A program made the translations under genes and the position numbers. 64,000 bases of DNA from assembly GCF_009831215.1 (NCBI RefSeq), contig NZ_WUTW01000002.1:248001-312000 (forward strand). Reading direction: 5' to 3'. This DNA comes from Actinomadura rayongensis. GTDB lineage: Bacteria; Actinomycetota; Actinomycetes; Streptosporangiales; Streptosporangiaceae. This document shows, in pieces, positions 8,339 to 17,271 of this stretch. The notes beneath the pieces were generated by a model, which ran no database searches, was not told where the DNA came from, and saw nothing but the letters and a program-made list of their open reading frames with translations. How positions within the stretch are numbered: position 1 is the first letter of the stretch; each line of letters opens with the position of its first letter.

Positions 8339-9742
8339 ATGAGGAAACGCCGCCTCGGTCCTTCCCGGGTGGAGGCCGAACCACCGCTCGCACCCGACGC
8401 CGTGCCCGTCACGCGGTACGTCGGCGCGCTCAAGCGGCACAAGGTCACGCTCGCCGCGGCGCTGCTGCTCGGCTTCGTCGGCGGGGCGGCCGTCACCGTG
8501 AGCCGACCGCCCGGGTACATCTCCACCACGTCCGTGCTCGCCCCGCCGGTCACGCTCCATCCCGGGCTCACGATCGGGTCGTCGTTCGACGACAACAGCC
8601 GTCCCCCGCGCGACGCCACGATGGACACCGAGGCGCAGCTCGCCTGGTCCGACGACGTCCTGCGCCGGCTCGCGACCTTCCCCGGCTTCGCCGGCCGGTC
8701 CCGCGCGGACCTCAAGTCCCGCATCGGGCTGACCGTGCCGGAGGGCACGCACGTCCTGACGATCTCCGTGCGCGGCGGGACGCCGACGGAGGCCCAGCGC
8801 GGGGCCGAGACCGTCGCCGACGCCTACCTCACGCTCCGGCAGCAGATCCTCGGCGGTGTGCAGCAGCGCAACCGCGAGGCGCTGGAGCAGTACGTCACGC
8901 TGCTCACCAAGCAGCTCAAGGCGCTGCCCGGCGACGAGAACGAGCCGACGCGCCTCACCGCCCGCACCCGCCGGCAGGAGATCTCCAAGCAGATCGGCAC
9001 AGTGGAGAAGCAGCTCTCCCAGCTCGACAGCAAGGTCGTCCAGCCGGGCGAGGTGCTGCGCTCCGCGAGCCGCCCCGCCGCGCGCGACGGCTCCGACCGC
9101 GACGTCACCATCGCCGACGGCGTGGGCATCGGGTTCATGATCTGGGTGCTGTACGCGCTGGCGCGGGCCCGCCGCCCGCGCCGGATCCGCCGTCCCGCCG
9201 ACATCCGCCTGCACAGCCGGCTGCCGATCATGGTCGAGGCCGCCGCGATGGACGGCGGCCACCGCGAGGTCTGCCGCCGGCTGCGGAACATCATCTTCGA
9301 CGCCGAGGCGCGGACGGTCCTCGTCGCGGGCGCCCCGCCGGCGACCGCCGTCGCCGTCGCCCACGAACTCGCCGAACTCTGCACCGAGGGCGGATCGGCG
9401 ACGACCGTGCTGCTCGTCCGCGCCGCCGGGGCCGACCGCGACATCGCCGAGGTCGTGACGCCTCCCCTGGGGTTCCCCGTGCGGTTCGTCCGGGGCGACG
9501 ACGACCGGCATCTCGCCGCCGCGCTGCGCGCCGCGTCCCGCGAGTCGGCGCTCGTGCTCATCGCCACCCCGGACCTCAACGGCGCCGACACGATCAGCGC
9601 GGCCGTCGCCAGCGACCTCACGCTCGTCATCGTCGAACGGGGGCGGGCGCTCGACCGCGAGGTCGCGGCGGGCGTCCTCGCGCTCGATCTCGCCGCGACC
9701 CCCGCCCGTGGCCTCGTCCTCACCGCGCCGTCCCGCGAATGA
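8339..9742 (+). CDS. Wzz-type polysaccharide copolymerase with degenerate BY-kinase domain
   Basis: Chain-length-determinant-like protein of 467 residues. It has a first membrane helix (about 35-53), an extracytoplasmic part with a helical, coiled-coil-like stretch (about 170-240), a second helix (about 260-280) and a cytoplasmic Rossmann-like domain (about 300-467). The domain aligns with bacterial tyrosine kinases by position, but where GxxGxGKT is expected it reads AGAPPATAVAVA with no P-loop Lys, so ATP hydrolysis is unlikely. There is no C-terminal Tyr cluster. It follows the sulfotransferase by 14 bp. A second related protein follows at 9839, so the pair may act together in controlling polymer length or export. 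Confidence 0.75.
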   Translation: MRKRRLGPSRVEAEPPLAPDAVPVTRYVGALKRHKVTLAAALLLGFVGGAAVTVSRPPGYISTTSVLAPPVTLHPGLTIGSSFDDNSRPPRDATMDTEAQLAWSDDVLRRLATFPGFAGRSRADLKSRIGLTVPEGTHVLTISVRGGTPTEAQRGAETVADAYLTLRQQILGGVQQRNREALEQYVTLLTKQLKALPGDENEPTRLTARTRRQEISKQIGTVEKQLSQLDSKVVQPGEVLRSASRPAARDGSDRDVTIADGVGIGFMIWVLYALARARRPRRIRRPADIRLHSRLPIMVEAAAMDGGHREVCRRLRNIIFDAEARTVLVAGAPPATAVAVAHELAELCTEGGSATTVLLVRAAGADRDIAEVVTPPLGFPVRFVRGDDDRHLAAALRAASRESALVLIATPDLNGADTISAAVASDLTLVIVERGRALDREVAAGVLALDLAATPARGLVLTAPSRE

Positions 9743-9838
9743 GAGTCAACGTGAATGAATCCGCTATTCCACCAGACGCGGCTAAAGTCGTGACCTATCG
9801 GGCGACGTGCGCGGACAGCACCAGCAGAGGGGGCCATC
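9743..9838 (+). promoter_or_regulatory. Internal AT-richer gap, possible second promoter
   Basis: This 96-bp gap is the only real break in the plus-strand operon between 6271 and 16115. Its first half is clearly less GC-rich than its surroundings. It ends in GAGGGGG, 5 bases before the GTG at 9839. An internal promoter for the second copolymerase, flippase and methyltransferase genes is plausible, but I see no certain hexamers. Confidence 0.35.
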
Positions 9839-11908
9839 GTGGCAGGTGAACCGACGGCCGAGCCGCAGGGGCAATTTCCCGCCCTGCTTCGACGGTACGC
9901 CGTCCTCCTCATCTCCCTCATCGTGATCTGCGGCGCGCTCGGCGCGGCGGCGGGGCTGTTCCTGCCGCAGCCGTTCAAGGCGACGGCGACCGTCCTCGTC
10001 AGCCCGCTGGACGGCAACCCCTACTCGCCCGAGGGCCGCGGCGACGACCTCATCAACCTGGAGACCGAGGCGCAGCTCGTCAGCACCGACACGGTCGCCA
10101 AGATCGCCCGGGCCCGGCTCAGGCGGGACATCGGCGGCTCCGTCTCGGTCGCCGTGCCGGCCAACACCCAGGTCCTCAACCTGACCTACACCGCGAACAG
10201 CGCCGCCGACGCCGGGGCGGGCGCGCAGGCGTTCGCCGACGCCTACCTGGAGTACCGGCGCCAGCGCGCCCAGGCCGTCGTCGACGGACGGCTCGGCAAG
10301 CTCAAGGCGCAGTCGGCGCGCGTCGAGCGGGCCCTGCGCGAGGCGAACCGGGAGCTGACCATCGCGCGCGGCTCCCAGCGCGCCTACCTCCGGCAGCGGA
10401 TCACCGCCTACACCAACCAGCTCGGCGTGATCGACGAGCAGTCCAACGACATCGCCAGCACCCCGGTCGACCCCGGGCAGGTCATCACCCCGGCGGGCGC
10501 CGGGGACGACCCCGGCAAGACCCGGGCGCTGATGTACGGCGTCGGCGGGATCATCGGCGGGCTGCTGCTCGGGCTCGTCATCATGCTGCTGCGCGAGCGG
10601 TTCAACCAGCGCCTGCGCGACGCCGAGGGACTCGAAGGCCTCGGCGTCCGGGCGCTCAGCACCGTTCCGGCGGGCGCGGACGGCGACTCCCTCGTCCTCG
10701 TGGACGCGCCGCGCAGTCCCGCGGGCGAGGGCTACCGGCGGCTGCGCGCCGCCGTCGTGGCGACCGCCCCGCAGACGCCGGTGGCGCTGCTCGTCACCAA
10801 CGCCACGCCCGGCGGCAGCGCGCGGCTCGCCAGCGCCAACCTCGCGGTGGCGCTGGCCTACGCGGGCGCCAAGACGATCATGATCGACGCCACCACCGAG
10901 GACGCCGACATCACGACGTTGTTCGGCGTCCGGCCCGGCAAGGGGCTGTCGGACACGCTCATCGGCGGCGCGGATCCGGCGACGCTGCTCATCCACACCG
11001 ACTCCCAGCTCCGCCTGCTGCCGCGCGGGGCCCGGGCGCGGGAGGCCGCGCACCGCTTCAGCGGCCCGCGGATGCGCGAGACCGTGAAGACGCTCCGGCG
11101 GCGCAGCGAGTACCTGGTCGTCAACGCGCCGAGCCTGCACGACGCGGACGCGCAGGCGATCTGCACGTTCGTCGACGCGGTCGTCCTCGTCGTGGACCAG
11201 GACGTCACGACCCGCGAGGAGCTGCGGCAGGCCTACGTCGAGGCCGAGCGGGCCGGGGCCACCGTCCTCGGCGCGCTCCTGCAGCCGCCCGACCAGGGCC
11301 GGCCCGCGAAGCGGAGCGGCAAGAAGGAACCGGCGGCACAGACCCCCCTTCCCGGCCCGGCGGACGACCGGGACGCCTGGGCCGACGAGGAGCCCGTCGT
11401 CCACGGCGTCCCCGTCGACGAACGCGAGCATTGGCGGGATCGCGCCGAAGCCGGCGCTCCCGTCGACGACGCGGCGGACGGGACCGACGTCACCCAGACC
11501 CTGCGGGCGATCCCCGACCCGGAGCCGCCGGTCGTCGCGGACCGTCCGCCCCGCCGGTCGCGCGCCCGCTCGGCGACGCCGCCGCCCGGACCGACGCTGT
11601 CGGCGGCGGCGGCGACCCCCGAGGGCGACCTGCCGCTCGTGTCCGACCGTTCGCGCACGCACGGCCTGAAGCCCCGCGACGTCCCGGCCAGCGAGGTGGC
11701 GGGCTGGTCGGACCGGGAGAAGCAGCGCGCCGAGCCGCCGGACCAGCCGGTCGAGCCCGCGGCGACCCGGACGCAGGAGGACCTGACCCCCTATCTGGCC
11801 GACGAGCCGGACGTCCCGGACGACGCCGCGCCCGCCGAGGACGCCGGTCCCGTGAAGCCGCGCTACGGCAAGCCCGCGCGGAAGGCGGGCCGGCATGCCG
11901 GGTCCTGA
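9839..11908 (+). CDS. Second Wzz/BY-kinase-like copolymerase with long acidic tail
   Basis: This 689-residue protein has a membrane helix near 22-42, an extracytoplasmic Wzz domain with a coiled-coil part (about 130-205), a second helix (about 228-250) and a MinD/BY-kinase-like cytoplasmic domain (about 280-480). Walker A should read like PGEGKS but is TPGGSARLASAN, lacking the Lys. A Walker A'-like strand (IMIDATTEDADI) and a Walker B-like strand (YLVVNAP) remain. The last 200 residues are Pro/Asp/Glu/Arg-rich and look disordered, without a Tyr cluster. It probably works in polymerisation and export with the copolymerase at 8339. Its last 14 bp overlap the flippase gene, a sign of translational coupling. 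Confidence 0.8.
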   Translation: MAGEPTAEPQGQFPALLRRYAVLLISLIVICGALGAAAGLFLPQPFKATATVLVSPLDGNPYSPEGRGDDLINLETEAQLVSTDTVAKIARARLRRDIGGSVSVAVPANTQVLNLTYTANSAADAGAGAQAFADAYLEYRRQRAQAVVDGRLGKLKAQSARVERALREANRELTIARGSQRAYLRQRITAYTNQLGVIDEQSNDIASTPVDPGQVITPAGAGDDPGKTRALMYGVGGIIGGLLLGLVIMLLRERFNQRLRDAEGLEGLGVRALSTVPAGADGDSLVLVDAPRSPAGEGYRRLRAAVVATAPQTPVALLVTNATPGGSARLASANLAVALAYAGAKTIMIDATTEDADITTLFGVRPGKGLSDTLIGGADPATLLIHTDSQLRLLPRGARAREAAHRFSGPRMRETVKTLRRRSEYLVVNAPSLHDADAQAICTFVDAVVLVVDQDVTTREELRQAYVEAERAGATVLGALLQPPDQGRPAKRSGKKEPAAQTPLPGPADDRDAWADEEPVVHGVPVDEREHWRDRAEAGAPVDDAADGTDVTQTLRAIPDPEPPVVADRPPRRSRARSATPPPGPTLSAAAATPEGDLPLVSDRSRTHGLKPRDVPASEVAGWSDREKQRAEPPDQPVEPAATRTQEDLTPYLADEPDVPDDAAPAEDAGPVKPRYGKPARKAGRHAGS

Positions 11909-13499
11909 CGCCGGATCCGGCGGCGGCCCGAACCTCAACAAGCTGGCGCGCGGCGGCGCGCTGAACCTCGTGGGCGCGGGTTTCGCGGGCGTTCAGGGCA
12001 TCGCGATCGTCTCGGTGATCGCCCACCTGTACTCGGCGCGGCTCGCGGGCTCGTTCTTCGCCGCCACGTCCCTGTTCCTCATCCTGTCGGCGGTGGCGGG
12101 GCTCGGCACCGACGCCGGCCTGCTGCGCTGGCTGCCCCGGCACCTGGCCCTCGGCGACCGGCGCGCGGCCGGCCGGACGGTGCCGATCGCGCTCGTCCCG
12201 GTGCTGGCGACGGCGGCGGCCGGCGGATTGGCCCTGGCGCTCGCGGCGCCGTGGGCGGCCGGGCACATCGGGGCCGACGACCCGGACCAGGTCGCCGGAA
12301 TGCTGCGCGTTCTGGCCGCCTTCCTGCCGATCGCCGCCGCGCACGACGCGCTGCTGGCGGTGACGCGGGGGCACGGGGCGCAGCGCCCGACCGTCCTCAT
12401 CGACAAGATCGTCCGGCAGGCGCTCCAGGTCGCGGGCGTGGTCGCCGCCGCGCAGGTCTCCGGGAACGCCGCGCTGCTCGCCCTCGCCTGGGTCGCGCCC
12501 TACCTGCCGTGCCTCCTGGCGGCGATCGTCTGGTACCGGCGGATCGCCCGGCGCCCGGTCCAGGCCGCCGGGGACGGTGCCGAGCCCGTCCCGTTCCGCC
12601 TGCTGGCGGGCGACTTCTGGCGCTTCACCGCGCCCCGGTCGATCGCCCAGATCTGCCAGACGGCGTTCCAGCGGGCGGACATCGTGCTCGTCGCGGCGCT
12701 CAGCTCACCGACGGAGGCGGCGATCTACACCGCCGCGACCCGGTTCATCCCGGTGAGCCAGCTCGCGACGCAGGCCGTGCAGAACGTCATGCAGCCCGCC
12801 GTCAGCCGTCTCATGGCGCTGGACGACAAGGCCGGCGCCCAGCGGATCTTCGCCGTCTGCGCGGCCTGGAACCTCGCGCTGTGCTGGCCCGTCCACCTGG
12901 CCATCGCCGTGGGCGCCCCGGTGTACGTCGGGTCGTTCGGCGAGCGGTACGCGGGCTCCGGCGAGATCGCGACCGTGATCCTGGCGATGGCGATGCTGGT
13001 CGCCACCGCGACCGGCGCGCGGGACGTCATGCTCCTGATGGCCGGACGCAGCGGGCTGAGCCTCGCCAACCAGGGCACCGCGCTCGCCGTGAACCTCGTG
13101 CTGAACGTCCTGCTCATCCCCCCGCTCGGGATCGCGGGCGCCGCGCTGGCCCGCGCCGGCGGGCTGCTCGTCCGGACGGCGCTGGCGCTCGTCCAGGTCC
13201 GCCGCATCCTCGGCATGAGCCCGGCGAGTTCGGGGCTGCTGTGGGCGGCGGGCTCGGCGCTGACCTGCTTCGGCGCGGTGCCGCTCGCCGTGCGGCTCGC
13301 GGCGGGCGACGGCGCCGGCGCGCTGTTCGCGGGCCTGGTGCCCGGAACGGTCCTCTATCTCGTCCTTCTCTGGTTCGGCCGCGAGCGGCTGGCCCTGACC
13401 GCCTTCACTTCTCTGCTGCCCGGACGCGGCGGCCAGAAGACCGCGATCGCGGTTCCCGACCCTGCATCTGCGAGGAGCATCCATGTCCCCGGGAATTGA
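11895..13499 (+). CDS. Wzx-like polysaccharide flippase
   Basis: Integral membrane protein of 534 residues with about 12-14 hydrophobic segments, in the MATE/MOP superfamily (Polysacc_synt family). It opens with LARGGALNLVGAGFAG, the usual N-terminal helix of such flippases, and has a mid-protein FTAPRSIAQICQTAFQRAD segment typical of the start of the second half. It would move undecaprenyl-linked repeat units to the outer face. The ATG lies inside the 3' end of the copolymerase gene (14 bp overlap) and its own 3' end overlaps the methyltransferase by 17 bp. The Wzy-, Wzz- and Wzx-like set in one operon defines a Wzx/Wzy-dependent pathway. Confidence 0.85.
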   Translation: MPGPDAGSGGGPNLNKLARGGALNLVGAGFAGVQGIAIVSVIAHLYSARLAGSFFAATSLFLILSAVAGLGTDAGLLRWLPRHLALGDRRAAGRTVPIALVPVLATAAAGGLALALAAPWAAGHIGADDPDQVAGMLRVLAAFLPIAAAHDALLAVTRGHGAQRPTVLIDKIVRQALQVAGVVAAAQVSGNAALLALAWVAPYLPCLLAAIVWYRRIARRPVQAAGDGAEPVPFRLLAGDFWRFTAPRSIAQICQTAFQRADIVLVAALSSPTEAAIYTAATRFIPVSQLATQAVQNVMQPAVSRLMALDDKAGAQRIFAVCAAWNLALCWPVHLAIAVGAPVYVGSFGERYAGSGEIATVILAMAMLVATATGARDVMLLMAGRSGLSLANQGTALAVNLVLNVLLIPPLGIAGAALARAGGLLVRTALALVQVRRILGMSPASSGLLWAAGSALTCFGAVPLAVRLAAGDGAGALFAGLVPGTVLYLVLLWFGRERLALTAFTSLLPGRGGQKTAIAVPDPASARSIHVPGN

Positions 13500-14802
13500 C
13501 CAGGTCCGCCGCAAGTCCCGCGCCGTGCTGCGCAAGAGCGGGCTCGCGCCGAGCGGGCCGGTGTACGGACGGCTCGTGGACGCGGGCCGTTCACTGCCGA
13601 TCCCGGCCGCCGCGCGCGTCGCGGTGTCGTCGGCCGTGCTGCGCCGTCCGTGGCGCGTGCCGGTCCGGCTCGACCGGCTGCTCGTCGGGGCGCAGGGCGG
13701 CTGGACCGCCCGCGAGTTCGCCGAGCGCACCGACGACCTGCTGTGGCCGTCGACGCCGTTCCTGGACGGCCCGCACGTCGGCCTGCTGCGGCTCGCCGAC
13801 GAACGCGGCGAGCTGACCGACGAGGAGATCCTCGCCAGCGGGTACGGCGCGCTCGGGCTGCGCTGCGTCGCGGCGGGCGGGAACTACTTCGGCGCCGGGG
13901 ACGAGGCGGGGGTCGTCGCGGCGGCCCGCGCCTTCATCGCCCGGTACCGGGGCGAGAGCGCGCCGGACGCCGGGCCGCGCCCGCAGCAGAGCGGACCGCA
14001 GGACCCGGTCCTCGTCGCGCCCGTCCGCGGCTCGGACTACTACCAGATCCTCGACGGCCACCACCGGCTCGCGATCGCCGCGATGGGCGGGGCGACCGGC
14101 GCGCACGTCGTCGCCAAGTGGCTGCCGGTCACGACGCCGCTCCAGGACCTGCTGCTGCGCATGAGCTGGCTCGACGGCACCCACGAGCTGTACCAGCCGA
14201 TCGACGCGCCGGAGCTGCGCGACGGGTGGACGACCGTCCGGCAGTGCACCGACCGCCTCGCCAAGATGCGGACGTTCCTCGCCGAGCGCGGCGTGACGGG
14301 CGGCCGGTACGTGGACGTGGCGAGCTGCTACGGCTGGTTCGTCGCGCAGATGGCCGCCGACGGCTTCGCGGCCGAGGGCATCGAGCGCGACCCGCTGGCC
14401 GTGCCGCTCGGCAAGGCCGTCTACGGGCTGCCCGCGGGCGCGATCAGCACCGGCGACTGCGTCGAGTTCCTCGGCGGCCGGGACGCGGGGGCGTTCGACG
14501 TCGTGTCGTGCTTCAGCCTGCTGCACCACTTCGTGCTGGGCCGGGGCTCGGTCGACGAGAAGGAGCTCATCCGCCTGCTCGACCGCGCGACCGGACGGGT
14601 CCTGTTCTTCGACACCGGCCAGGACAACGAGGCGTGGTTCGCCGAGTCGCTGCGCGGCTGGGACCCCGCGCACGTCGCGCGGTTCCTCCGCGAGAACACC
14701 ACGTTCGACGAGATCGTGGACCTCGGCCCCGACGACGACGCCCGGCCGCCCTACGAGGACAACTACAAGCGGCATCTGTTCGCCTGCGTCCGCACGGCAT
14801 GA
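13483..14802 (+). CDS. SAM-dependent methyltransferase with N-terminal DGHHR module
   Basis: This 439-residue protein has two recognisable parts. Residues 191-195 read DGHHR within a YYQILDGHHRLAI context, the signature of ParB/sulfiredoxin-like folds. From about 265 to 390 there is a class I methyltransferase core: YVDVASCYGWF as the SAM-binding glycine-loop equivalent, EGIERDP as motif II, and FDVVSCFSLLHHF as motif IV. Motif I is atypical, with Ser-Cys-Tyr-Gly instead of GxGxG. In this operon it probably methylates a sugar or a lipid-linked intermediate, as FkbM-like and related enzymes do in other polysaccharide loci. The start overlaps the flippase and the stop overlaps the RCC1 gene (ATGA). 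Confidence 0.7.
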   Translation: MSPGIDQVRRKSRAVLRKSGLAPSGPVYGRLVDAGRSLPIPAAARVAVSSAVLRRPWRVPVRLDRLLVGAQGGWTAREFAERTDDLLWPSTPFLDGPHVGLLRLADERGELTDEEILASGYGALGLRCVAAGGNYFGAGDEAGVVAAARAFIARYRGESAPDAGPRPQQSGPQDPVLVAPVRGSDYYQILDGHHRLAIAAMGGATGAHVVAKWLPVTTPLQDLLLRMSWLDGTHELYQPIDAPELRDGWTTVRQCTDRLAKMRTFLAERGVTGGRYVDVASCYGWFVAQMAADGFAAEGIERDPLAVPLGKAVYGLPAGAISTGDCVEFLGGRDAGAFDVVSCFSLLHHFVLGRGSVDEKELIRLLDRATGRVLFFDTGQDNEAWFAESLRGWDPAHVARFLRENTTFDEIVDLGPDDDARPPYEDNYKRHLFACVRTA

Positions 14803-16115
14803 TCTCGGCGCTCCGCTCCCCCGCCGCGCTGGCGACCCTTCCCCTGGTCCTCGTCACCGCGGCGTGCGCGCCTCGTCCCATCGCCAAAGTCCCCCCGCCC
14901 ACGCCCCGTCCCCCGGCCGGAGTGGCTGCGGCCACGACCGGGACCGTCTGGGCCAGCGGCCTGAACACCGACGGGCAGCTCGGCAGCCCCGCCGACGGGT
15001 CCGTTCCTTCGCTGACGCCGGTGGCCGGTGTGGGCGGCCGGGGACGGCTGACGGGCGTCCGGGCCGTCGCGGGCGGCGGGCGGCACTCGCTCGCGCTCCT
15101 GGACGGCGGCACGGTCGTCGCGTGGGGCTCCAACGACCACGGGCAGCTCGGCGACGGGACCGTCCGCGACCGGCCCCTCCCGGCCCCCGTCCGGGCGCCC
15201 GACGGCGGGCCCGGCGTCCTCGACGACGCCGTGGCGATCAGCGCCGACGGGGACTTCTCGATGGCCCTGCGCGCGAACGGCCAGGTCGTCACGTGGGGCG
15301 ACGGCGCCGACGGGCAGCGCGGCATCGGGCGGCGTCCCGCGCCGCGCACGCCCACGACGGTGCTCGGCACGTCCGGCAAGCATCCGCTGGACGACGTCGC
15401 GGCCGTGTCCGCGGACGGGCGCACCGAGCTGGCCCTGCGCACGAACGGCCAGGTCGTCGCGTGGGGCTCGAACGCCTACGGGACGGTCGGCGACGGCACG
15501 CGCACGTCACGGCCGCTGCCCGTCCCGGTGCGCGGACCGCACGGCGCGGCGCGGCTGACGGGCGTCACGCGGATCGCGATGGGCGGCAAGCACGGACTGG
15601 CGCTGCTGCGCGAGGGCCGTGTCGTGGCCTGGGGCCGCAACGACCTCGGGCAGCTCGGCGACGGCACGCGCCGCGACCGGCGCACTCCCGTCGTCGTCGC
15701 GGGCGTGCACGGGAACGGGCGGCTCGTCGGCGTCACGGCCGTCAGCGCCGCGGACGAGCACAACTACGCGCTGCTCCGGGACGGCACGGTCGTCGCCTGG
15801 GGCGCCAACACGGCCGGCCAGCTCGGCGACGGCTCCTGGCGCCCCCACACCGTCCCCGTGCCCGTCGTCGCGGCGCACGGCCCCCTGCTGCGGGGCGTCG
15901 AGCAGATCGACGCGGGCGACGCGTACGGCGTCGCGGTCCTCACCGACGGCGCCCCGCTGACGTGGGGCGCGGGCGGACGCGGACAGCTCGCCGCAGGCAA
16001 CAAGGTCTCGCGCAGCCGCCCCGGCCCGCTGGTGATGACACACGGCGACACAGTACGGCCCGTCCTGACCGTGGGCGTCGGCGAACGCCACCTCCTGCTC
16101 GTCCTACGCGACTAG
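14799..16115 (+). CDS. RCC1-repeat beta-propeller lipoprotein
   Basis: Exported 438-residue protein. An N-terminal hydrophobic segment ends in TAAC, a plausible lipobox (Cys about 25), followed by a Pro-rich spacer. Seven copies of the RCC1 motif (the best read VVAWGSNDHGQLGDG) fill residues 48-438. That is the right number for one complete seven-bladed propeller. Bacterial RCC1 proteins are mostly uncharacterised surface or secreted proteins, so a binding or scaffolding role for the exopolysaccharide machinery is only inference. It starts at ATG 14799, overlapping the methyltransferase stop by four bases, and is the last gene of the operon. A tandem repeat array follows it. Confidence 0.75.
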   Translation: MISALRSPAALATLPLVLVTAACAPRPIAKVPPPTPRPPAGVAAATTGTVWASGLNTDGQLGSPADGSVPSLTPVAGVGGRGRLTGVRAVAGGGRHSLALLDGGTVVAWGSNDHGQLGDGTVRDRPLPAPVRAPDGGPGVLDDAVAISADGDFSMALRANGQVVTWGDGADGQRGIGRRPAPRTPTTVLGTSGKHPLDDVAAVSADGRTELALRTNGQVVAWGSNAYGTVGDGTRTSRPLPVPVRGPHGAARLTGVTRIAMGGKHGLALLREGRVVAWGRNDLGQLGDGTRRDRRTPVVVAGVHGNGRLVGVTAVSAADEHNYALLRDGTVVAWGANTAGQLGDGSWRPHTVPVPVVAAHGPLLRGVEQIDAGDAYGVAVLTDGAPLTWGAGGRGQLAAGNKVSRSRPGPLVMTHGDTVRPVLTVGVGERHLLLVLRD

Positions 16116-16144
16116 CACCCGCCCACACCCGCCCCACGACCACC

Positions 16145-16337
16145 GCGTCCGCTCGCGCCACGCGACCAGCGCGTCGGCTCGCGCCACGCGACCAGCGCGT
16201 CGGCTCGCGCCACGCGACCAGCGCACGTCCGCACGCGCCGCGCGCTACGAGCGCGTGCCCCGCACGTGGTGCGCGGCAAGCGCGCGTCCGCACGTGCCGC
16301 GCGCGACTAGCGCGCGTCCGGTCGTGGTGCGCGGCTA
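16145..16337. repeat. 26-bp GC-rich tandem repeat array, decaying rightwards
   Basis: Three adjacent 26-bp units (16145-16170, 16171-16196, 16197-16222) differ at one base only (position 6 of the first). After 16222 the pattern continues in degenerate form to about 16337, with shorter GCGCGTCC/GCACGTG pieces. The unit length is not a multiple of three and no good frame crosses it, so it looks non-coding. It fills the gap between two convergent genes, where it could act in termination or simply tolerate slippage. Confidence 0.8.
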
Positions 16338-17189
16338 GCGTGCGTCGGGGCCTGGGGCGGCGGGGGTGTCGGGGCCGGGGGCCGGGACGGGCGGCGGGGG
16401 CGTGTTCGGGGCGCCGTCTGCCGGGGGCGTGGGGGGCGGTCCGTCCTGTGCTGCCGGGACCGTGGTCGGCTGCGGTGCGGCGGTGCGGGACGCCGCGCGG
16501 CGGCGGCGTGCCAGCAGGAACGCCGCGCCGCCGCCCGCCAGCACCACGGCGACGCCGCCGCCGATGGCGTAGAGCGGCACGCCGCCGCCGTCCCGGTCGG
16601 CGGGCCGGTAGCCGCTGGCGGGCGCGGTGGGCTGCGACTCCGCCAGCGTCGTCCGCTTCGTCCCGGCCTCGGGTGCGGGCTTGCCGTTGTTGCCGGGCTT
16701 GCCGGGCGCGGGCGGCGCGTACTTGGACACCGGCAGGGTGCGGATGAACGCGACGAGCGCGCGGTCGGGCTTGCCGGGGTAGGCCTTGAGGGACCTGGCG
16801 TAGGCCCCGTTGACCTGCGCGGCGGGCAGCGTGTCGGACTTGACCCGCAGCTTGTTCCCGGCGAGCACCGCGTAGGTCCCCTTGCGCTCCAGCTTGCCCG
16901 GCAGCGCGGCGATGATCGCGTCCGGATCGTTCCCGGCGGGGACGACGGCGACGAAGACCGGCACGACGCGCGCCTGCGCCGAGCGCAGCAGTTCCTGGGC
17001 CCGGTCGGTGCGCAGGTAGCGGGCGTGCGCGTCGACGTAGTAGCCGCTCTCGATGATGTCCTCGGCGATGGCGTCGAGGTTCACCCCGGCGCGGGCCTCG
17101 GCCGACGACGCGAGCAGCGGGGTGAGGCCGAGGGCCGGGGCCAGTACCAGCGAACCGGAGAGGACGAGACGGCGAAGGGAGAGGTCCAC
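16335..17189 (-). CDS. Exported single-pass membrane protein with Pro-rich tail, function unknown
   Basis: This 284-residue protein has a signal peptide (about 1-33, ending SAEARA) and a small soluble domain (about 34-150) with predicted alternating strands and helices (for example VVPVFVAVVPAG). A Pro/Gly-rich spacer, one membrane helix (about 208-226: PLYAIGGGVAVVLAGGG) with an RRRR stop-transfer, and a Pro/Ala-rich cytoplasmic tail follow. The layout recalls actinobacterial TPM/DUF6676-type membrane proteins, but I cannot assign a family. The GTG start has TGGAG 7 bases upstream. It could be the last gene of the minus-strand operon with the glycosyltransferase at 17272, or separately transcribed. 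Confidence 0.65.
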   Translation of the reverse strand: MDLSLRRLVLSGSLVLAPALGLTPLLASSAEARAGVNLDAIAEDIIESGYYVDAHARYLRTDRAQELLRSAQARVVPVFVAVVPAGNDPDAIIAALPGKLERKGTYAVLAGNKLRVKSDTLPAAQVNGAYARSLKAYPGKPDRALVAFIRTLPVSKYAPPAPGKPGNNGKPAPEAGTKRTTLAESQPTAPASGYRPADRDGGGVPLYAIGGGVAVVLAGGGAAFLLARRRRAASRTAAPQPTTVPAAQDGPPPTPPADGAPNTPPPPVPAPGPDTPAAPGPDAR

Positions 17190-17271
17190 GGTACGGCTCC
17201 AGGAAACGAGAGATGACGGGCCGACAGTACCGGCATGGACGACGAAACGACGGCAAATGACAGAAGCCGGA

